DNA of 64,000 nt from Euborellia annulipes (GCA_023213315.1 JAKCPI010013819.1:1-64000), one strand, 5' to 3'. Positions 41,705-54,300 are shown, numbered from the stretch's first letter. Notes: generated by a model not told the origin, from the sequence alone. Made by a program: numbers and translations.

Positions 41705-42590
41705 TTTAGAATTATTTTATACTAATATTTTTATATATTATACCTAAATTTTTTTTTGAAAATCTGTTTTTTTTCAAAAAAACCTTAATTACCCCTGAAA
41801 AATCTAGCCAGACTTACATATTCTTAGTTAGATAAATGACTGTTTTGTTTTGTTCAGAAGCGGAATTTTTACGTTAATCCGATATCCTCAATCATTTCAT
41901 TTACTACAAAGTGATAGTAAAGAAACAACAAGTGAAAAACTATTGAAAAGAAAAATAATACTACCTCAATAAAAAGAAATTAAGTTGGATCTTTTATGTC
42001 TGTTATTCACCCCCCCCCCCCCCCCACTTATCAATTTCTATTGATAAATAATATCAAAATAATATCACGATCAAGGGGTTCATGTCTTTGATTGATGATA
42101 TCGCCATTTCTTTTTAATTCTCTTTTCAATAAAGCAATATTTTATCATTCCTATTATTTTTATTTTTTATGAAAAAAATATAGATACTACACAGGTAAAA
42201 AATTATCAATAAAATTAACCATAAAATGTTTTTTTATTATCACTCTAACTTTATAAATGTACCGACACTTATACCTTTATAAATTAATGATAGCAGAATT
42301 AATTAAATAATAATAAAAATATTATGGTTATTTTTATAAAATTAATTACTAGAATAAGTTCTTTAAAAACGAATAAATTGATTAATTTTAGTATATAATT
42401 AAATAGCTTTTGAATTCCTCTTACTGCATGTGAAACCCAACTTGTAAAAAACGCTCAATTGCTTTTTCACACCTTTCAAAGAGTTTTTTTCATGCTATAA
42501 GATAATAAACTGACTAATTCGTACATACTTGCACCATTTAATTGTTTAGTACTATATTTAAGTTTTTTATTAGTTCTTCATACAAATGTG
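41705..42590. other. No gene recognised
   Basis: AT-rich sequence with a C-run at 42010. Nothing repeats elsewhere in the window, so it may be ordinary intron or intergenic DNA. Confidence 0.25.
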
Positions 42591-42731
42591 TTTCAAATCT
42601 CATTTCATTAATTTCAATCCTACAAAAACTTCCCTAATAATAATTCGATTTTTTTGGGATTTTCTGCATTTTTGAACCGGAACCTTCTATGTTAGAAAGC
42701 ACAATAATATCTAATCAATTCTCAATTATAG

Positions 42732-42815
42732 AAATACAAACATTTTAAAACTAATGCAGTTTTTAAGGAGTGGTTCTTTCGCGACAATCACCTTACAAAA
42801 AGTTTTAGAAATTAA
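42732..42815 (+). CDS. Possible exon with a KYKH start, copy 2
   Basis: The acceptor is TTCTCAATTATAG. The exon reads KYKHFKTNAVFKEWFF.. for 27 codons to TAA in the same phase as the copy at 41317. The shared upstream intron (TTTCGATTTTTT-like, then 'ctata/tctaatc..ttct') shows that the two are ancient duplicates. Coding status is unproven. Confidence 0.3.
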   Translation, partial: KYKHFKTNAVFKEWFFRDNHLTKSFRN

Positions 42816-43539
42816 AAAACTGAACCTTTCCCTTCTTCAGGGCCTGAAATGAAGAGATGGGAAATTTATGAGCTATATTAACATATAGTGGAAATATAAT
42901 GACTCTTGAATTCTAAAACTTGCCTATTGGTAGAGTTTGGTGCATTATTAAAGGATTGAAATCCATAAAACCAAAACATTCCTTTCTTCTGAGGCAAATA
43001 CAAAGCTAACTTGAAAAAAAGTGAAATCTCGACAAAAACACTTCTATAAAAAGAATGGTTCCATTAATATAAACCGGTCCTGTGATAAATTTTAAACTTT
43101 CTGGTTCTAAACGTCTGCTGACAAAATTAGTCAAATCACTATAATTTGCGAAGCCAGGTCTTGAATACTTTTTTTACTTTTTCTTCCTATCCTCTTTTGA
43201 TTGGTGATTTGTTCATTTTATTTCAGCTGTTTATGAAAAAGAATAACATTATAGAAAATTATCCATTTTTCTTTCTAAGTTGAGAAAATTTTTACTAATT
43301 CTTCACTCTCTTGCTGTTACCACAAGACAATACTGGTCGATATTCATAAAAAATTGCTTAACATGCATGTCAGATGTAGTTAAGATTCGAAGAAAAGATA
43401 TTATTGATAATGATTATAGTGGCGCGAAGCCTCTGATTTTCCTTAAGGATCGTTAGAAATCTAAATCCTGTCTAACCAGATAGGATCTTAAGAGAGGTGC
43501 GCAACGTTTAGAATATGGTAATAAGTAGGATTATCTGAA
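42816..43539. other. No gene recognised
   Basis: Unique-looking AT-rich DNA without splice-supported frames. Confidence 0.2.
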
Positions 43540-43868
43540 AACAGGAAAATTAAATGAGTTAAGCTCTTGCCGGTCGGTATTGTTCGATCAAAGTCAAGTT
43601 AATGCGTTGTTTTGGTCCTCTCGGTGAATCCTTGTTCTGGGTTTGATTGGGCAGATGGGGGAACATCTGGCTGCCTGGGAAGCAAGCCAACGAGGAGATT
43701 GGCCAACATCTCTCCTCGGGAAAGGACATTTTTTCATCCTCCGACGGGGATGTTTTTATCACGCTTTGTACTTGTTCTTGGTTCGTGAGAACCATTTCAC
43801 GTTATCCGCCTATTGGTATTCTCTGCTCAAACAAACATGGTAGGAGAGTTTTACAGCGAACAATTAAC
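43540..43868 (+). CDS. Possible first exon: 5' UTR, ATG and donor
   Basis: This GC-richer island of 300 bp ends AAACAAACATGG (ATG at 43837), followed by ten codons reading V-G-E-F-Y-S-E-Q-L-T across a strong donor AAC|GTAAGT. The context fits a Kozak start and a short first coding exon. No downstream exon can be tied to it; phase 2 excludes the phase-1 gene at 55.5 kb. The island is also open on both strands, so a transposon origin cannot be excluded. Confidence 0.25.
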
Positions 43869-44199
43869 GTAAGTTCTAAGGAAAAAGTAAAAATTTTATA
43901 CGAAACTGTTTAAAAAACATACCTTTGAAAACCGAATCATTTATTTTTCTTTTTGAAACAACATCCGCATTTTTGTTCTTTCTTTTAATTCCTTGTAGTT
44001 TCATGTAATAAAAGATGATTTTGAGGTAAATTCTAATAATTGTTCTGTTGTTTAAGTACTGTTGGAAAAATAATATAAATTCCAATAACCTATGCAAAAA
44101 ATATTTAGAATATGTAGTTTTTTTATTCAAAAATTGTTTAATGATGCCGTTTGGTCCTAGGATTCATTAAATTATAAATCTTATTAAAGATTATTAAAT

Positions 44200-44511
44200 A
44201 TATTTTAAAATCGCAGGGAAGTGGACAAAAAATTAAACAACAGAGTTAGTTATTCAATTTACCAGACGTTTCGTCACTTTATTGAGACTTCATCAGTGGC
44301 TCATTCAATATATTTTAAAATGTTTTAATTGTGTTTTAATGGAAAATGTTCGTTGCTGGCTGTCTTATAGTTGAGAGATTTTTGACAAAGAGTTATATTG
44401 AATGAGCCACTGATGAAGTCTCAATAAAGTGACGAAACGTCTGGTAAATTGAATAACTAACTCTGTTGTTTAATTTTTTGTCCACTTCCCTGCGATTTTA
44501 AAATATTTAAT
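44200..44511. mobile_element. Foldback MITE, sister of 9923-10560
   Basis: The arms TTAAAATCGCAGGGAAGTGG..ACCAGACGTTTCGTCAC are inverted exactly at the right end. Each carries CACTGATGAAGTCTC..GTGACGAAACGTCTGG. Confidence 0.75.
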
Positions 44512-45754
44512 AAAATATGGACGCGAATGATGAATATTATTACAATTTTTACAATAATTATGATTTATGAGCCATTCAACTAGATAATTTTTAACAAACA
44601 ATACAAAGAGGCCACATATTTAGTTAATTAATAAAACTACATTTAAATAAATTGTCTACATTAAAAAATAGTAAAGTATATTTAATGCATGGAACATTTC
44701 ATTTTGTATTAAAAATCTACAACAAGTCACACAGGACGTTATTTCTTGTGATTAAAACATGTAGGATCACAAAGTCCCAAACTCGACTATGATAGGTTAT
44801 TCTTATTGAATTAATATATTAATTAATTCAACAAAATGTTGATCAGAAGTTATTGATCAATTATTCATTTATTGTTATGATTTCCTAAAAACTTCCGTTC
44901 TTCTACTGTCTTTAGTTAGTTCTTCACAAACTAAATTTACAGATTGACAAAAGCTATCTATGAATATTCTCTAACTTTTAAGTCTTGTATCATCCTATAT
45001 TAAAAAAATGGCATGATTTTACTTACGACTTTCCCGTCATATAAATATATAATGTTATTACTATTACTACACAACAAATCGAAATACACAACTCCTAAAA
45101 AAAGTTTCGTCTTAACGAGTCTCTTGTATTCAAAAATGTGTTGTATTTTATACCTCATTGTGAATATATGATAATGATTTTCAGGGGCCAGACCAAGTTT
45201 CATCAATATTTTTTGTTTATAGAGGTTTTGAGTAATATTCCTGTGTCTTTTAAATACTTATAGAACTTCATTCGATTACTTGTTTAATTTTTTAAAAAAT
45301 TAATAAAAACAAAGTTAAAGTTGATAAACAAAATGTCTTCAAATAAGGAACAAAACTTTTAAGGTATATTTACTTATTTACAGCTCTCCCAAAATTTGAT
45401 CATACATAGATGGACAAATACACGGATATTGACATTTTTTTAAACATTGCTCACTTAGAATGCTCGTTCCTCTAGTATTTAGATCAAATGAAGTAAATTC
45501 TTAAAATAAGAATTTAATCGTGAAAAATGTCTAAAAAGTGAACAGGATAGAATGATCTCTTCTTTGTAGCAGCTAAGGCAAGGATTCCAAATACAAGTCG
45601 AGACCTGTTTTAGACGAGTAGAAGTTAATTCTTTAATTTCTATTATTCTAGGAACGGCCTTTTCCTTTATCTTCCGTAAAGGAATCTTTAAATTTTTATC
45701 ATTTCTTACCAAACAGCTACACCAGGCCTATTAGGTACTATAAAAAAGCAAATG
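44512..45754. other. Unassigned region; one minus-strand open frame
   Basis: Mostly AT-rich. On the minus strand 45720-45479 is open for about 78 codons, with ACC/TTG codons and four Cys (CIWNPCLSCYKEEIILSC). It could be an exon of an unknown gene, but splice sites are not convincing. Confidence 0.25.
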
Positions 45755-46505
45755 TATTTTTTAACCGACTTCAAAAAAGGAGGAGGTTCTCTATTCGATT
45801 GAATTTTTTTTTTTTTTTTTTTTTTTTTTTGTGCCTATGTTACCTCATATCTCCGCCAATTGTCAACCGATTTTGAAAATTTTTTTTGCATTGGGTCCAG
45901 TCTAGCTTCCGATTGGTCCCATTTTTTTTTCGATTTTTTTCATAGGTATTAGACCTTTTTTATTAGGTTTGTTTAGACCTAACCTCTTTGTTTATGAACC
46001 GATTTCGATGGTTCTTTTTTTATCCGAAAGGGGGTGTCTTAGGGATGGTGTCATATTAATTTGGTCAAGTTCTGATGATATGATCACTATTAATAACATC
46101 ACTAAAAAGAGAAAATAAAAATAATTTTTTAAGAAAAAAATAAAAACCGACTTCAAAAAAATTAAATGCAACAAATAAAATACACTAAAAGGTATAAAAT
46201 AATTATTATCTTATTTAGTTACAACTAAACGACGAAATATTAACATGAAATTACTTTTTGAAGTTGGTGCCAAACATATACCTTTTATGAATCGCACTCG
46301 ACGGATCTTACTTAGTACGTTTGGCGGGTACGCTCGCTTATAGGTATAGTTTGTTTGGCACCGACTTCAAAAAGTAATTTCATGTTAATATTTCGTCGTT
46401 TAGTTGTAACTAAATAAGATAATAATTATTTTATACCTTTTAGTGTATTTTATTTGTTGCATTTAATTTTTTGAAGTCGGTTTTTATTTTTTTCTTAAAA
46501 ATTAT
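45755..46505 (+). mobile_element. 'ACCGACTTC' element, complete copy
   Basis: From AACCGACTTCAAAAAAGGAG to TTTTTTGAAGTCGGTTTTTA. The 3' half (46135-46500) is a palindrome nearly identical to that at 26885-27245. Non-coding. Confidence 0.72.
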
Positions 46506-46544
46506 TATTAAACAAACTTGGCCTCGATATTTAATTTCATTTAG

Positions 46545-48183
46545 CCAAGAGAAATAAACTGCAACGGATCGTTGCTAAACTTTATCCAAATTCATTTGAA
46601 ATATTAATATGTTTATTCCTTTATTATTAATCAGATATCACTTGCTATTTGCAGTTCATGTTGACTTTAATTAAAAAATAATGATCGATTCTCATATTAA
46701 TACTCGAGGAATAACCATTTGGATTTTAAACTCAAGCTTGAGTTGTTTACCAAAAAAGAATTTAGTCTTTTTGATTTTAAGTCGATTCTTCCACGTTATC
46801 AGTAGAGGTTGCCATTAATAGTCAAAACATCAAAAATGGAATGCAATAAGGTTATTCCGCTAGTATTAGATAAGAATCGATCGTTATTTTTGATTTTAAG
46901 CCGTTTCCTCCATGTCTTCAGCAATGGTTACCAACGAGGGGTGAACCGCGACCTAAAATCGTGTACACCTACTTCCACTTCCACTTTCATTTCCAAGTAG
47001 AAGACAATAGATGACAATAGATTATCTAATGAATTCCAAAGTAATTCCAAATAATTCCAAAGACGGTGTACACCTAATTCCAATCGCGGTTCACCCCTCG
47101 GTTACCAATAATAATCGAAACGTCAAAAACCCAATGTAGAATTGTTATTCCTCAAGTATTAGATGAGAATCGATCACTATTTTTGATTTTAACTCGATTC
47201 CTCCATGTCTTCAGCAATGGTTACCAATAAAAACCGAAACGTCAAAAATCCAATATAGAATGGTTATTCCTCAAGTATTAGATCAGAATCAATCACTATT
47301 TTTGATTTTAACTCGATTCCTCCATGTCTTCAGCAATGGTTACCAATAAAAACCGAAACGTCAAAAATCCAATATAGAATGGTTATTCCTCAAGTATTAG
47401 ATCAGAATCAATCACTATTTTTGATTTTAACTCGATACCTCCATGTCTTCAGCAAAGGTAACGGATAAAAAAACAACGCAGTTGCTATGGTTACTTATAA
47501 AATTTCCTCCCAAATTTTTATCATTTCACAGCGAGAAGCCTAACCATTCTTACTTAAACAAGTTTAAATGAGCTATATTACCGATCAAATGAATAAATTT
47601 TAAAGTTTTTTTTTTTAAATTTTGGTAAAATAAGGAATTTAAAAAAAAGTACAATCTTACTCTAGAGTAAAGTACTTTAAAATATACTTTTACTAAAAAC
47701 TTTATTTAACCTTTTTTGTTGTCCCCAAGGTACTTAATTAGGATTTTAAATTTCATCAAAATTGGTTAAGTCATTTTCAAGATATTTAGAAAAAACTAAA
47801 AAAGTACTGAAATAAAGTACTAATGTTTGTGGGCCGATATGTACCAAAAACTAATCAGCGCTTCATTTTGTTAAACTAATGGTAGGTTTTCAATTTCATT
47901 TCAATCGGTGCAAAGGTGTGGAAAAAATCGTGGACGAAAAAAACGATAACATCCATCCATCCATCCCCACGCACTTCCAAAAAAAATGGCACTTTTTGGC
48001 CTCTCGACGAGATCCCTGGTAATTTTTGGCAAAATCGTCACGTGCTAAAATTCAACCTAATTGAATACTACAATTTGTGACCTTAATTGAGTCCATGGGT
48101 TCCGTAGTCTTTACCTGAGGACCCTTTGAAGTCCCGCTTGGCGCGAGAGCGATTACAATACTTTACCCATGCTTCGCATTGGA
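46545..48183 (-). mobile_element. Helentron-like (HINE) element, full copy inverted
   Basis: Plus-strand order is tail hairpin GCAACGGATCGTTGC (46563), then AACTTTATCC, about five tandem 118-bp units (46770-47455), the 'ggccgatatgtacc' zone and the head CCCATGCTTCGCATTGGAT at 48170. The BEL/Pao LTR begins at 48184, immediately after. A hAT-like MITE lies in one tandem unit. Confidence 0.62.
46935..47100. mobile_element. hAT-like MITE, perfect ends and target duplication
   Basis: 17-bp inverted ends CGAGGGGTGAACCGCGA / TCGCGGTTCACCCCTCG, with GTTACCAA duplicated on both sides (46927-46934, 47101-47108). The 8-bp duplication and the GGGGTG end fit hAT. Its excision would restore an intact tandem unit. 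Confidence 0.82.
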
Positions 48184-49256
48184 TGGATAAATGCGGGGTT
48201 TAAATTTACTTTAAACTTTTTTATATGCTTTCTCCAAATTTGAGAAAGATATAGAGAAAAACGAAGGACCAGGTTTATATCTATTGTTTAGCTTACCAAC
48301 GAGGTTGTAAATCTCGCCGCGAATAAATTGTAAGTCTATTCCACTAAACAATCGATATCAAATATATCTTCGATAGGACGCTAGTTCTTTACTATATATA
48401 TAACTGTTCGAAATCCTAAATTAGTATCTTTAAAGGATGGATGTCTATAGGAAAGAAATGAAAGATAAATTTCTCTTTAACAAAAACTATATTTTTTAAT
48501 GTAAAATAATGAATGTGTTGATAAAACCAAAAGATAAAATGAAAACAAAGAAAATTAACTTAGATTGTATATATACGTAGATATATATACACTTTATAAC
48601 TAAATACTTAAACTTTTAGACATATAATATATTTTATTATATGTCTAATTACAAATGAATGGTTTCAGTGGTGGTAAAGGGCAGCCTCTGAATTATCTTG
48701 GAGAGATGAATAGGTGTTCTTTTGTCTCAGAACCAATGATGAATGCTTTTTGATGGTAGGCACCTTGGGTGTGCCAAAACTGCAGCAGTGTATAAACCTG
48801 CAGTGTTTTATTTTAGGAACCTTTCAGAGAATTGATTGTACCTTCAGTAATAATAAGAAACAAATACAAGTTGATTATTATTAATTAGAGACCTTTTAAT
48901 ATATATTAGCACAATAAAGAGAAAACGGGTTTACTAACCTTCAGGCCACTTTTAACGATATGCTTGCTTATTTCAACAAACTAACTTTTATTTAGTTATT
49001 AAACTAAATATTTATTGACTATGACGAAAATTATAGTCGAATGAATATACCAGCGTAAAAATGTGGTGCGATATTTATTGAGATGTTGACTCGAAGAAGT
49101 TTGAAATAAGAAGAATGGCGTAATACGATATCAAAAGGAAGTTGGGTTCGAAAAGGATGCATCTTAGGGTGTTTCTAGGGCACAAAAATCCCTAGCGCCG
49201 AGAAACCGAATTGGCGTGGATTTTGAATTTTCTATATGATTACTTATATTTAACCA
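48184..49256 (-). mobile_element. BEL/Pao 3' LTR
   Basis: On the minus strand it runs TGGTTAAATATAAGTAATC.. to ..CCCCGCATTTATCCA (TG..CA), 1073 bp. It is nearly identical to 53328-54297 except for about 90 bp present only here (48845-48945). The purine-rich GAAGAGGTGGCAG just before it (49257-49270) is the likely polypurine tract. Confidence 0.85.
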
Positions 49257-49329
49257 TACTGCCACCTCTTCGAAATAAATAACTAACGATTATTTATTTT
49301 TCGAGAGTGTCCAGCGGGTATCTGTAAGT

Positions 49330-49780
49330 AAAGGGGCATATTGAACTGCTTGAGGATCATCAGTAAGCTTCAAAAAAAGAAGTCGTAAATTTCTTTTAGC
49401 TCTTTGTGACACCCAACGAAATTTGTTCCACAATCGGAGAAGACTTGTTGTGGACAACCACGTGGAGAAATGAATCGATCAAGTTAACAAAAAAATTCGG
49501 TTGATAATGAAAGATATTCTAAATGTATGGCTTGAGTTGAAAAGCGCAATACCTTAAATCGATGATATATCGTGCATTCATGAGTGATGCGACGAATAAT
49601 ATTCCTTAATCTCGGAATCCAATAATGATTTCGAATATATACTGCTAGAGTTAGAAAAATCTGCGTATTTAAATTGATAATGTGCTTGCCGCACAATGAA
49701 TGTAGACAAATTACATTGATAAGCAATCCTAATAGGGTATTTATGTTAGTGTTGTATGACAGCGACGAATGTGTCAATCT
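49330..49780 (-). pseudogene. BEL/Pao integrase remnant
   Basis: The minus strand shows the H2C2 zinc-binding end (YIRNHYWIPRLRNIIRRITH, ECTIYH), then QAIHLEYLSLSTE. After frameshifts [20 protein letters not shown] follows, the DDE core with its second Asp (SD-x-G-T-N-F). Stops and shifts make it non-functional. Confidence 0.75.
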
Positions 49781-49789
49781 TTTAATTTA

Positions 49790-50600
49790 GATTTTTGTCG
49801 AAGAATGAATTCAATGATTTTAAATTAGAATTGTTTGATATTGCTTTTGAATTTTTTAATAATTTGTATTATAAAGAGAAATGTTCTTTTTGTCTTAGGA
49901 AGATTGCAAAAGTTTCTAAGGGACTGGAATTTTTCAAATTTTCTTTAAATGATGGTTCATGGAAAGGTCCTTGTAACCATAATTTAGTATTAGGAAGTTT
50001 CGAAATTGAAATTTCTCTAGATACTATCTCAACTAGATTAATTGAAGTATTAACATACTTCCAAATAACTTCTGGAACAAGTGAATTTATATCATGAACT
50101 CTGTTCGCGACAAATGTTTTGAATTGAAGATTTTTCGATTTGATCTATGACAAGCTATTTGCGAGTCCGAATAAAAATTAGACATTATTTAATTGGAATA
50201 ATTGGGTTGTAAAATTGATACGATGTCATTATTAGATGAAAACTTAGATGCTCAAGATGTGCAATTGTAATGAAATATAAAGGCGATAGCTTTGACTTTG
50301 CAAATATTAGATATATGGAATATCAAATGATGGAAAATACGGCGAATGCGTATACTTAAAAGTATGCTTTTAGTTAGTGTAACAGATGATGGTGGTTCGA
50401 ATTTAAACGATAAATCTATGGTGAATCAATGCTCCAATTTATACTTAAGGTGGTGGATGAATATAAGAGAGTTAATAACGAAGCTTTTTAAAAGAACGAT
50501 TGTGAAAATATTAGTAGATATTTGTCTGAAATAACTATCATACTTTCCAAATATGCTATACCCATTAAGTTTGGAGATTTCAAATTAAATTATTGATTAT
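49790..50600 (-). pseudogene. BEL/Pao RNase H remnant
   Basis: In the minus-strand three-frame reading FYSDSQIACHRS is followed by TFVANRVHDINSLVPEVIWK and the pattern YVNTSINLVEIVSREIS. These match the RNase H / connection segment of Pao elements (normally ..TFVANRV..I..L.P...W.YVPT.DNPADL.SRG). The last Asp-containing motif is mutated. The plus-strand frames here are shadows. Confidence 0.65.
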
Positions 50601-50819
50601 TGTTTATTGTATTTATATGAATAGTGATTTATAATGAAAATCATAGAAATTTTATTAATGGATCAAACATTTATTACTTAATTGAATCTTTTTTCTCAAT
50701 GAACAATTTTGAAACTGTAGTTTAAACAAAATTTTAAACTATATTATCTTAAAAAATAAATAAACAAAGATTTTCAATTGATTATAAGTTTTTCAACAAA
50801 ATTTTATTATATATTTAAA

Positions 50820-52170
50820 GTGTGTGATTTTAAATTGTTTAGGTACGTTGATCTATTTATAAAAGAGTAGTTAGAGCGTTTAAAATTCAAGGTTTTTCAA
50901 AAAAACTGTAATAAGATATATACCTATAAGACTTAAAATTGTTTAGATTGTTCCATTTATAAAAGAGTATTCAGACTGTTTAAAAAATACAAGTTTTATA
51001 GAAAACTGTATTAAGCTATATATGACTTTAATTTGATTAGTTTGATCCGTTGATAAAAGAGTATTTAGACCGTTTCTTAAATTTTAATTAACGATTTGTC
51101 TAAAAGATTTTATACAATAAAACAATAAGTTATCGAGAAGATATACTATATTTGAAAAAAGTGATTTCTTTAAATTAATTTTCTGTTACCTGCTGAAGAA
51201 CATGAAATTGAGAGATTTGATTTAATTGCAAAATCCTTAGTGTTATTGAAGCTTTAAAATTTATATTATTTATAAATTGTTAAGTGTTAAATACTTTATA
51301 ATTCCCTTTGAATAAGAGTATTTAAGTGAAATTGCAAAAATGTGTATAAAGGTTCAAGTAATCAAATATTCAAAATTTATATTGTTTATAAATTGTTAAA
51401 TGTTAAATACTTTATAATTCCTTTTGAATAAGAGTATTTAAGTGAAATTGCAAAAATGTTATATTAGTTTTAATGATGTCAAAGATTTTAAAATTGTATT
51501 GTTTATAAATTGAATGATATTTAATCCTGCACTATTAAATCGTTTAGAAAGATATAAAAGTTTTCAAATTTATATTATTTATAAATTGAGTGTTAAAATG
51601 CTTTATAATTATTCCCTTTGAATAAGAGCATTTACGTTAATTGCAAAAATTAAAAATGAGTTTAAGTGTTATAAAAGATTTAAAAATTTTAAATTATTTA
51701 TATATTGAATATTAAATGCTTTATAATTGCTTTTGAATAAGAGCATTCAATTTAAATTGCGAAATTTGTATTAGTTTAAGTGAGAAAAGCTTTAAAATTT
51801 TATATGTTATTTATAAATTGAATATTTAATGCCTTATAATTCCTTTTGAACAAGAACATTTACTTTAATTGCAAAACTGTAAATGAGTTCAATTGATATA
51901 AAAAATTTAAAATTTATATTATGAATTAAATGTTATTTAATTTCGCAAGTTTTACTTGTTTAGAAGAGATGTAACTATTTAGAATTTATAATATTCATGA
52001 ATTGAAAACTATTCAATTTGCAAGATTATAATTGTATAGAAAAATATAAACATTTTCGAATTTATAATATTTATAAATTGAACACTATTCAATTTGCAAG
52101 ATTCAAATTGATCAGAAAAAATAAACATTTTTGAACTTTATAATATTTTTAAATTGAGTTTTATTTTTGT
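50820..52170. repeat. Diverged tandem array inside the BEL/Pao element
   Basis: First come three units of about 105 bp (ATTTATAAAAGAGTA..AAACTGTA, from about 50830, 50937 and 51040). Then six to eight units of about 115 bp (TTTATAAATTG..TTTATAATTCC, then TTTGAATAAGAG..AATTGCAAAA) from 51255 to 52160. The array occupies the place where the reverse transcriptase should be. No frame survives. Confidence 0.65.
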
Positions 52171-52220
52171 ACATTTTGTCTTTGAATAAGACCATTTAAT
52201 TGAGTGTTTGTACCTATATT

Positions 52221-53231
52221 TTAGTCATTAGAATCTTTAATCCGAATAAAATAATCTATTTTTAATTTAACTGGATTAATTTGACTATAAAATTTAATTG
52301 AGAATGTTGGTGAATAACCGCGTGCTTCAAAAGTTTTAGATTTTGCAAATAGATCCTTATAATGCCTATCATTTTTTGGGAGTAATTTTCTGCTGGGAGA
52401 TATATTTTCTAATTTCCATTGTTTGGAAATTAAAACTTGAGGTGAATTTTTCCCTGTTAGTCCTGAATGTAATACAGGAGCTAACGCTGATTTGTAGTTG
52501 CTTAATAAGATGTGATCTAGAGTTGTGGCTATGGGGATATGAGTACCCGTAAGGAAATCAATCTTATTATGCCTAAAAAGACTATCAAATGCTAATGCTC
52601 CCCCAAGGATGATTTCTATTTGACTGCTTACTTTATGGGTGGGATCAGCTAAATGAAGATCTTGAATATGTGAAATGGATTGCTTCGCTTTGGAAGCCAT
52701 TTGTGCATGAGCACCTATATTGTCAATTGAATTATTTTTTATTTGACCATTAAGAATTTTCGCGCAAACCTCGCTAACTCGTGGGTATTGACTACCACTG
52801 TGTATTTTAGCGGGAAATTCGCTCCCGGCATCATTTATTTCACTAACTAAAGCAGTGACTTGGACATTGGAAGTTTGAGGGTTGGCGGATATTGTAGAGG
52901 TTGAAGGCGTAGTAGATAGGTTAGGAGATAGGCAAGGGTTACCTGTATTGATAATCGTATTATTTATCATTCCATGACCTGCCATTAAAAGTGACCTGAG
53001 GCGTTTCGACGTTTCTCTCGCTGCACTGTACATTATTTCGGATTCCGACTCTGAAAGGTCTTCAATGCGGAGTTTTAGTTTGTGGATTTCTGCTTTCTTT
53101 TCCTTTAATTCAGAATAAAGAAAGTTAAGATTATTTTTATTAGAATTACTGTTTATTTCTAAACTTATCTCTTCTACTTCCTTCTGAATGAAGTCGAGAG
53201 CTTTTTTTATTCTATTCATTTCCTTAGACAT
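52221..53231 (-). pseudogene. BEL/Pao gag-protease fragment, internally deleted
   Basis: A long open frame starting MSKEMNRIKKALDFIQ (ATG at 53231; an in-frame ATG also at 53267). Residues 1-65 are a coiled coil, then a Ser/Thr-rich linker, then the C-terminal half of the Pao aspartic protease (DUF1758): IQDLHLADPTHKVSSQIEII, LGGALAFDSLF, HIPIATTLDHILLSNYKS. It ends in the protease-RT linker (SKQWKLENISPSR..). The catalytic Asp region and most of gag (capsid, zinc knuckles) are missing, so gag is fused to half a protease. It cannot support transposition. Confidence 0.8.
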
Positions 53232-53327
53232 CCTAAAGATACAAAGAACAAAACTAGGAGAGTTCAATCAGCTATATATATCTATGATCGATAATCTAAT
53301 CAATCTGGCTCTTGGAGGACCATTTAA

Positions 53328-54297
53328 TGGATAAATGCGGGGTTTACATTTACTTTAAACTTTTTTATATGCTTTCTCCAAATTTGAGAAAGATATAGAG
53401 AAAAACGAAGGACCAGGTTTATATCTATTGTTTAGCTTACCAACGAGGTTGTAAGTCTCGCCGCGAATAAATTGTAAGTCTATTCCACTAAACAATCGAT
53501 ATCAAATATATCTTCGATAGGACGCTAGTTCTTACTATATATATAACTGTTCGAACTCAGCCCTAAATTAGTATCTTTAAGGATGGATGTCTAGGAAAGA
53601 AATGAAAGATAAATTTCTCTTTAACAAAAACTATATTTTTTAATGTAAACTAATGAATGTGTTGATAAAACCAAAAGATAAAATGAAAACAAAGAAAATT
53701 AACTTAGATTGTATATATACGTAGATATATATACACTTTATAACTAAATACTTAAACTTTTAGACATATAATATATTTTATTATATGTCTAATTACAAAA
53801 TGAATGGTTTCAGTGGTGGTAAAGGGCAGCCTCTGAATTATCTTGGAGAGATGAATAAGTGTTCTTTTGTCTCAGAACCAATGATGAATGCTTTTTGATG
53901 TAGGAGGTGTGCCAAAACTGCAGCAGTGTATAAACCTGCAGTGTTTTATTTTAGGAACCTTTCAGAGAATTGATTGTACCTTCAAGTCACTTTTAACGAT
54001 ATGCTTGCTTATTTCAACAAACTAACTTTTATTTAGTTATTAAACTAAATATTTATTGACTATGACGAAAATTATAGTCGAATGAGTATACCAGCGTAAA
54101 AATGTGGTGCGATATTTATTGAGATGTTGACTCGAAGAAGTTTGAAATAAGAAGAATGGCGTAATACGATATCAAAAGGGAAGTTGGGTTCGAAAAGGAT
54201 GCATCTTAGGGTGTTTCTAGGGCACAAAAATCCCTAGCGCCGAGAAACCGAATTGGCGTGGATTTTGAATTTTCTATATGATTACTTATATTTAACC
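53328..54297 (-). mobile_element. BEL/Pao 5' LTR
   Basis: The partner of 48184-49256, about 970 bp, with a roughly 90-bp deletion and scattered differences. Just inside it, 53305-53322 read on the minus strand (TGGTCCTCCAAGAGCCAG) is the likely tRNA primer-binding site. No matching 5-bp target duplication is visible at the outer ends, and mariner-like DNA begins within a few bases at 54301. Confidence 0.82.
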
Positions 54298-54300
54298 TAA

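Noticed and set aside
49795..50097. Plus-strand 100-codon frame (MSKNEFNDFKLELF..)
   Set aside because: The minus strand carries Pao RNase H motifs in this segment, so the plus frame is a shadow.
51200..52170. A CRISPR-like array
   Set aside because: Units are long, diverged and without spacers, inside a eukaryotic retroelement; it is an ordinary decayed tandem repeat.
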